Shown: piece by piece, positions 58,561 to 64,000 of the stretch
Layout: every line of letters starts with the position of its first letter
How positions within the stretch are numbered: position 1 is the stretch's first letter
Assembly (NCBI RefSeq): GCF_905171775.1
Contig: NC_053491.1
Location: 299,126,252-299,190,251 of the forward strand
Length of the DNA stretch: 64,000 nucleotides
Origin: Rana temporaria
Lineage: Eukaryota; Chordata; Amphibia; Anura; Ranidae
Direction: 5' to 3'
Position numbers and translations under genes: made by a program
Notes under the pieces: model-generated
What the model was told of the DNA's origin: nothing
The model's input: only the letters and a program-made list of their open reading frames with translations
Database searches by the model: none

Positions 58561-58801
58561 GCATGCTGCAGGGAGGAGGGTTATGTCTGGAGGGACCGCC
58601 CCCTGGGCGGGCTGTTCAACTCTGTTAAAGTAACATGTATTCAATTATCTAAAATGTTCTGCCTAGTCCTCTCCTGTAAACAGGAACATAACCCACTTGT
58701 CAAGACTTGAGAAGGCCGTGTCCATCCATGGACGATAAGAGAAAAAACGTTTTCCTAAAACTCCCCTCTTAAAATTGTGTTATACACCGATAAATACGGT
58801 A

Positions 58802-60048
58802 GCTTAAAGTGGGAGTAAACTCCCATGCATAATATGGCTTACCTATAGGTACTGTAAATATTTTCTAAATGTTTCACCCTTTATGAGATATTTACTGTAC
58901 ATGCAGCCTGTGACGCCACCGGTCATGTGCTCTGAAGAAACGGCCACCCTGACCATTCCTCCAGAGTCCTGTGCTGTAAATGGCAGCTCTCACGTGCATT
59001 GCGCAGGAGTGACGTCATTGCAGCTCCATCCACTCACACAGCCGGAGTCCACGAATCAGGAAGGAAGACTGGGTGAAGATGAAAGCCTTATCAGTGCACT
59101 GCTGGAAGGCTTCGTTCTGCAGGAAGTTTTTACATACAATGTCTACACACCCCTGTTAAAATTTCAGGTTGCTGTGGTGTAAAAGAACAAAAATAATTTC
59201 AGAACTTTTCCACCTTTAATGTGATCTATAAACTGTAGGGGGGGGGGGGGGGGCATACGTGTGCACACGCTCTTATAACTAGTGATATAGATGTGTTCAG
59301 AATTAAAATGTTTGTTAAGCCATTTATTTAGGTCTATACCAACCCCCCCCCCCATTAGAGCCTGGCATAACACACTGTGCACGTTTTTTTTTTTTTTAAC
59401 GAGCCTTGTAAATACCCGTTTAAAGCTGTCTTCAGGATGGTCACATGACTCGCGGCCACTGTACAACTCCGATGGATACTGCAGGAGGGACCGAGATCTC
59501 CCTCTGACGTCAGCTGGGGAGATCACATGGCCGCTCAGCCCCTCCTGCAGTAGCCCTGGAAACCAGCCGAGAGTCACGTGACCGGTCTGAAGATGGCACT
59601 TAACAGACATTTACAAGCCTCATTTTTAATAAAGAATTGCACAGTGTGGTAGAACAAGCTCTAATAGAGGGTCTGGTAGTGAGCAGTTATCAGTTTTTAT
59701 TTTAATAGAGGCAGTGGGGACACAGACACAGACAGTGAGCAGCCAGAGAAAAGGCGGAGAGAGAGGATAGCTTAGAGCAAGGCTGCAAATGACAGAGGGA
59801 CATACATTGACCATGGTGGTCAAGGTTCAGCAGCCCTTATATTCGTGGTCAGCGCAGAGTGGGGGGGATACACCAAGTGGCACGTTCAGGGAGGTTTTTA
59901 CAGTTTAGAGGGGGCAGATTACACAGCACAAGCACTGTGCTGTTAAATCTGCTTTAAGGGACCAGGATCTGTATTTTGGGTTAACACTTTAAGCAATCAT
60001 ATTTAAAACTCATGTTAAATAGGAGTCTGTAAACAACCGCTATCATTT
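58802..60048. other. Non-coding DNA with homopolymer runs
   Basis: No gene was recognised. There is a G18 run at about 59,238, a C12 run near 59,345 and a T13 run near 59,386. The sequence between is not obviously repetitive. Confidence 0.4.
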
Positions 60049-60615
60049 TTTTTTTTTTTTTTTTGTTCACCTCAGAGAACTCTATCAGGAGACTTAATCA
60101 ATTTTGAGTTCATTCGCTGTTTCAATCCTAGTTCACATCATAGTAGGAAATTGCTTCGTAGCATATGTTTATTACGTGCATGTAGATAGATATAAGGAGC
60201 CAATTCCGGCCTCGAAATAAGAATACAAAAATAGAAAAAGTGCTAGAATTACCAGGTTATAAAGAGTCCCCCCACCCGAACCCGCTCCCCGAACATCCAT
60301 CTCGTCGTGTCTCCTTTTGCTTATTGCACTTCCTGCTCTATACCATTCTGTCTACATATCTCTGTGACAGCTTATATCTAACCTAATCCTGCCATTTGTT
60401 TAAATCCCCCTTCTCCTTCCTCCCCCATAAACCTAAGCTGTTCAGTGTAATAAATATCATTTATTTTACAGAGCCAATTCCTCACCGTTGGGCTATCAGG
60501 ATCCTTCCACTGTCTGGGGATCAAACACTTCGCTGCATTTAGGGTATGGGGAAGCAAGGTTCTCATATACATTAGAACCCCAAATAAAGTTCAGCTGTTC
60601 TAGTAGGTCCATCTT
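60049..60615 (-). mobile_element. L1 (Tx1-like) 3' fragment
   Basis: A T16 run (60,049-60,064) marks the poly(A) tail of a minus-strand LINE. Upstream of it an open segment (60,378-60,572) reads LNAAKCLIPRQWKDPDSPTV followed by a WLCKIND-type end, the typical C-terminus of L1/Tx1 ORF2. The 5' part is missing: truncated at about 60,615, where Tc1 sequence begins. Confidence 0.75.
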
Positions 60616-60749
60616 GACATTTTATTAGTCGCATCCTAAAGCAAAAGCCATGGTCGGCAGAGAGCTTACAAAACATCAAAGGGCTCTCATTGTTAAAAGG
60701 TATTAAAAATTGCCAAGGCATTAGATATACCATGGAACATGGTAAAGAC

Positions 60750-61942
60750 TAGGGCTACAACTAACGATTATTTTCATAATCGATTAATCGGCCGATTATT
60801 TTTTCGATCGGATAAAATCATTAAAAAAACGTAATGTGGATTTTTTTCATTTAACTAACTAATAATGAAAAAACTGAGTGTTACACTCAAAACGGCAGTT
60901 TAAAAAAAGTTTAACATTAACATTACACAATTTCGCAGCAGTACTATTCCTCCCGGGAACACCGATGCTGGGTCACTAATCCTTCCAGAAACACCAATGC
61001 TGGGGCACTATTCCTCCCAGAAACACCAATGCTGGGGCACTATTCCTCCCAGAAACACCAATGCTGGGGCACTATTCCTCCCAGAAACACCAATGCTGGG
61101 GCACTATTCCTCCCAGAAACACCAATGCTGGGGCACTATTCCTCCCAGAAACACCAATGCTGGGGCACTATTCCTCCCAGAAACACCAATGCTGGGGCAC
61201 TATTCCTCCCAGAAACACCAATGCTGGGGCACTATTCCTCCCGGGAACACCAATGATGGGGCATTATTCCTCCTGGGAACACCAACGATGGGGCATTATT
61301 CCTCCCAGGAACACCAATGATGGGGCACTATTCCCCTCCCCTCCCAGGAACACCAATGGGGCACTATTCCCTCCCCTCCCAGGAACACCAATGGGGCACT
61401 ATTCCCTCCCCCACCCACGAACACCAATGGGGCACTATCCCCCCCCTCAGGAAAACCAATGATGGGCACTACTATCCCCCCCCCACCCCCCGGAACACTA
61501 ATGATGGGAGTTAGGAGGATGGGGAATTGTTATAGGAATGCATGTACTCATTGTACCATTACTGTGTGAGTGTATGCAACTGTAAACTAGACAGGTAGGT
61601 TTTTCTACCTTTCACAGACAGTGCAGCTCGGCTCTCCTCACCGCTGCTTCTAGCCTCTGTTCCCTCGAGGCAGCAGCGGGCGGGGCTGAGATCAGTGGGG
61701 AGCCGACGTCAGAGGAGAGCCGAGGAGAGGCGTGGACATGCGGCGCGGACATGCCTCGTAATACAGCGGCGCCTTGTACACATACGAGGCACGTCGGCGC
61801 TGCATGTCCTGTGTATTGCGGTGGCGCCTGTTATCATGGGACAGGAGGATTTTCTGAATGGATGGGCGGACGGAAGGTGCGGACCAACCAAACGATAATT
61901 ATCGGTCATTATCGATAATATCGATTTAGCGTTTCAGCCCTA
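60750..61942. mobile_element. hAT-superfamily non-autonomous element with 8-bp TSD
   Basis: The ends are TAGGGCTACAAC (left) and its degenerate inverse CAGCCCTA (right), flanked by the 8-bp duplication gtaaagac (60,742-60,749 and 61,943-61,950). It contains ATCGATTA-rich palindromic ends, the 32-bp minisatellite listed separately and a GC-rich part at 61,620-61,860. Eight-base duplications and this end type are hAT features. No transposase is present. Confidence 0.85.
60985..61500. repeat. 32-bp minisatellite inside the hAT element
   Basis: About eight nearly perfect units of the 32-bp block 'ccagaaacaccaatgctgggg' plus 'cactattcctc' (60,985-61,245) are followed by more diverged, length-variable units up to about 61,500. 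Because 32 is not a multiple of 3, the same peptide cycle appears in all three plus-strand frames, creating long open frames that are not genes. Confidence 0.95.
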
Positions 61943-62066
61943 GTAAAGACAGTCAAGTGTAGAAAATATGGCACAACAGCAACATTACCAACTGGACATC
62001 CCTCCAAAATTTATGAAGACAAGAAGAAAACTGGTCAGGGAAGCTGTCAAGAGGCCTACAGCAACA

Positions 62067-62204
62067 ATTGCTATGACTAAGCACTAGTTTCAGTGCGAAA
62101 TGCGTCAGCAGTCTGGTTTTTATTTTGCTGTGACTTGTAGTGCTGTCCTTTTAATAAAGGCTACAATTTGTTTAGAGTGCGGCTGTCCAGAGACAATTTG
62201 TGTT
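62067..62204 (+). mobile_element. 138-bp retroelement U with hammerhead-like fold at its 5' end
   Basis: It is flanked by the perfect 12-bp duplication cctacagcaaca (62,055-62,066 and 62,205-62,216), inside Tc1-B. The hammerhead-like fold occupies its first 40 bases. The rest contains a TTTTAATAAAGG signal-like block. It encodes nothing. The Tc1 sequence resumes without loss after the second duplicate, so the insertion limits are certain. Confidence 0.75.
62068..62108 (+). ncRNA. Hammerhead-ribozyme-like motif U
   Basis: Stem I is TTGCT at the very start pairing with AGCAG after the cleavage-type base. The core is ATGACTA (consensus CUGANGA, two mismatches). Stem II is GCACT-AGTTTC-AGTGC (5 bp). 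Then GAA, a short stem closed by A..T (ATGCGT), and C. This is the full hammerhead order with all three helices possible, but the core substitutions probably abolish cleavage. Confidence 0.45.
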
Positions 62205-62812
62205 CCTACAGCAACATTAAAAAGGAGCTGCAGGAATAGCTGGCAAATACTGGCTGCGTGGTACCTGCGACAACAATTGCACGTATTCTTCATATGTCTG
62301 GACTACAGGATAGAGAGGCAAGACGGAAGCCTTTTTTTTTTTATAAACAAAAACATTCAATCCCGGCTAAATTTTGCAAAAACACATATGAAGTCTTCCA
62401 AAAGCATGTGGGAAAATGTGTTATGGTCTGATGAAACCAAGGTTGAACTTTTTGGCCAGAATTCCAAAAGATATATGTTTGGAGCAAAACACTGCACATC
62501 ACCAAAAGAACACCATACCCACCGTGAAGCATGGTGGCGTCAGCATTATGATTTGGGGCGGTTTTTCTTCAGCTGGAACAGGGGCCTTAGTAAAGGTAGA
62601 GGGAATTACAAACAGCTCCAAATACCAGTCAATATTGGCACAAAACCTTCAGGCTTCTGCTAGAAAGCTGAACATGAAATAGGAACTTCATCTTTTAGCA
62701 TGACAACGACCCAAAGCATACATCCAAAAGCAATGGTTTCACCAGATTACAATTTTGGAATGGCCCAGCCAGAGCCCAGACCTAAATTCCATTGAAAATC
62801 TGTGGGGTGATC

Positions 62813-63715
62813 CGAGTTGGCTCCACCCGACGCTGCGTTTCTCCATACAAGGCATCCACTGGGAAAGGAGGCTCCTGTCCCAGTGGACGCCTTGTATGGA
62901 GAAACGCAGCGTCGGGTGGAGCCAAGGATTTTTTGACGTCATCACACTCCAGCTGGTCTGGCGTAAGCCAATACCGGAAGTCTGTTTTTTAGATTCTGTT
63001 TAAATCTTTTTGGATGTCAGTAACCCGCACAATTCAAAATAAAGGGTACAAGTTTTTTTATACTGCACCATGAAGTTTTATCTCTTTTCTACCATACCCA
63101 CTGCTTACTGAACGCCCCCTCTGCTGTCCTGAGAGGAGAAGGTGCAGGTGCACTGAGGATTCAACCGATACGGAGGATTCATTTTTGGTGTTTCTTGGAA
63201 GACGAGTAAAGATCTTTTCTCTGCTGGGGATTGACTTCCACGTCTGGAGCCTGATGAACCATTCCTTTTGTGCTGAGCTGACACGATCTCTGTAATAGGG
63301 GTCCACCTGTTCTGGTAAGCAGCCATTTATCTACCTTATGTGAGAGAAGCGTCTAGATCTGAAGATTCATACCCTTGCTCCTATGTCTTGTGATTGAATA
63401 TCTGCGGTCTATTTACTATAGTGTTACATCTTTCTGGACTTTCATATTTGTTTTTGGTACTTTTGATTTCCAAGTTGTCACTTTTCACTTAATTTCACCT
63501 TTTTTAGCTAATGTGGACTTGAATGACCACTCACCACGAATGCTGAGGGTTGCTGCGCAATGATATTGCTGTTTGCTCCTTTTGTGTCTATCGTTATCTG
63601 TATGGTTTAAATTTATATGATTATCCCTACACATTCACATTGTATCATTAGAGTCGCTGGTATATGCAATTTTTTAGGTTGCGCATTATTATTTACTCTT
63701 TTCCACAATACATTG
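62813..63715 (+). mobile_element. Element Z: palindromic, hammerhead-like retroelement
   Basis: It starts with the palindrome, truncating Tc1-B, then resembles the direct half of element Y in layout: GAAAC..GTCGGG, an AATAAAGGG signal (63,038), 'tttatactgcaccatgaag' where Y has 'tttacactatgtgg', then long non-coding DNA ending in a T-rich stretch near 63,700. No protein is encoded. The right end and target-site duplication were not established. Confidence 0.45.
62817..62925. repeat. 109-bp near-perfect palindrome in element Z
   Basis: TTGGCTCCACCCGACGCTGC on the left reads as the complement of the right arm ending GTCGGGTGGAGCCAA. The arms are about 54 bp with two or three mismatches and essentially no loop. 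Each arm contains GAAACGCAGCGTCGGG on one strand, the hammerhead 3' half with a 4-bp stem III (ACGC-A-GCGT) and cleavage-type C. Confidence 0.9.
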
Positions 63716-63734
63716 TTAATGACACCCCCATTTC

Positions 63735-63975
63735 AACTCGCATATCACTATGCAAACTGACAGTTTGGACATGAATTGGATTGCATAGGTGTGATCCGAT
63801 TCTGGTGCGGACCACAAAAAGGGTCCTGTGAGAGTTTGGTCCAAATGCGATGCAATATCAGCCATACAATCTGTTTGGCAGAAATCGCATCACACCGACA
63901 TCGCATGCGATTTACACTGCAGTGCAAATCGCATGCAATATCGCAGAGCGCACAAATGTGAACCGCACTGAGATA
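63735..63975 (-). repeat. Dispersed repeat, inverted copy of the 25,862-26,238 family
   Basis: Reverse complement blocks such as GCATGCGATTTACACTGC, ATATCAGCCATACAATCTG and GATCCGATTCTGG match the family at 25,862-26,238 with divergence. It runs to near the end of the window. Confidence 0.55.
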
Positions 63976-64000
63976 TAGTTTTTTTACATTCTCTCATTGA

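Larger units (their letters stand above)
53826..58745 (-). mobile_element. DIRS copy 4, internally deleted
   Basis: It has the same terminal architecture as copy 1: a fold-back extension at 53,826-54,150 and inverted ends, with the other end at about 58,560-58,745. The minus-strand order is gag (57.3-56.2 kb), the N-terminal part of reverse transcriptase (55.9-55.63 kb), then a direct jump to the recombinase (55.69-54.3 kb). The rest of RT and all RNase H are deleted. A MITE lies at 54,911-55,327. Confidence 0.8.
52095..58801. mobile_element. DNA transposon T2 (TIR taccgtatttatcgg) hosting two DIRS copies
   Basis: The ends at 52,095 (TACCGTATTTATCGG) and 58,801 (CCGATAAATACGGTA) are inverse copies, with further similarity inside (CGTGTTATACGCCGAT against TTGTGTTATACACCGATAA). 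Without the DIRS insertions it is about 0.65 kb. It contains an 80-bp inverted repeat (52,205-52,285 with 52,325-52,405) and a GGCTGCAGATGGGCA-type short tandem repeat (52,500-52,640). No transposase is encoded. Confidence 0.65.
60628..62812 (+). pseudogene. Tc1/mariner element B transposase, broken by two insertions
   Basis: The transposase region starts with CTAAAGCAAAAGCCATGG and continues across two insertions (60,750-61,942 and 62,067-62,204). Its right part encodes recognisable Tc1 transposase blocks in the plus strand: HMSGLQDREARRKP-type DNA-binding linker, KSMWENVLWSDETKVELFGQ with the catalytic D of SDET, HGGVSIMIWGGFSSAGTGAL, the second Asp region (QHDNDPKH-type, partly deleted), and EWPSQSPDLNSIENLWGD with the final catalytic acidic site region. 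The 3' end is cut at about 62,812 by element Z. It is not functional. Confidence 0.85.

Noticed and set aside
60997..61462. Repeat-peptide frames (MLGHYSSQKHQC cycle)
   Set aside because: A 32-bp minisatellite gives the same peptide in three frames; not evidence of a gene.
63248..63256. CTGATGA near 63,250 as a hammerhead core in element Z
   Set aside because: No GAAA box after a hairpin; the heptamer alone is expected by chance in 64 kb.

Overview
The window looks like intronic or intergenic DNA from a large, repeat-rich amphibian genome, most likely a frog and plausibly a ranid. This is inferred from the repeat mix: DIRS tyrosine-recombinase retrotransposons, Tx1-like L1 LINEs, Tc1/mariner copies, TTAA-flanked palindromic MITEs of about 0.8-1 kb, hAT copies, and elements carrying hammerhead-ribozyme-like motifs. 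I see no bacterial genes, rRNA, tRNA or CRISPR. Nearly every long reading frame belongs to a retrotransposon and nearly all are broken.

The only host coding sequence I can support is two small exons on the minus strand (9318-9398 and 715-881). Both have consensus splice sites and they join in the same phase across an 8.4 kb intron. They encode a Pro/Tyr/Gln-rich low-complexity segment that resembles the N-terminal region of Sec24-type COPII coat proteins, which is a tentative assignment. The intron holds an almost complete DIRS element (913-6420) ending about 31 bp from the 3' splice site, a GA-rich microsatellite, a TTAA MITE and a repeat with a hammerhead-like fold (8997-9045).

Layout: 9.9-11.8 kb GC-rich minisatellites; 12.7-14.7 kb two TTAA MITEs; 14.8-23.2 kb a three-level nest (Tc1 > 1.3 kb hammerhead-bearing element > full-length L1 with a 13-bp target-site duplication); 25.9-27.1 kb repeats and a MITE; 27.2-36.9 kb a 5'-truncated DIRS split by a second full-length L1, then an inverted DIRS gag fragment; 37.0-38.9 kb a 1.5 kb inverted repeat; 39-41.8 kb MITEs; 43.4-51.9 kb a third L1 with a 1.1 kb fold-back element inside it; 52.1-58.8 kb a DNA transposon holding two DIRS copies side by side, one a short recombinase-only derivative; 60.0-63.7 kb an L1 tail and a Tc1 transposase broken by a hAT element, a 138-bp hammerhead-like retroelement and a palindromic element.

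The most interesting pattern is a set of at least six loci with the hammerhead 3' half (GAA, a very short A..U-closed stem III, then the cleavage-type base), three of them with target-site duplications and two forming near-perfect palindromes centred on the motif. This fits a Penelope-like or retrozyme-like family and fold-back insertion. It is an inference from the sequence and was not tested by computation.
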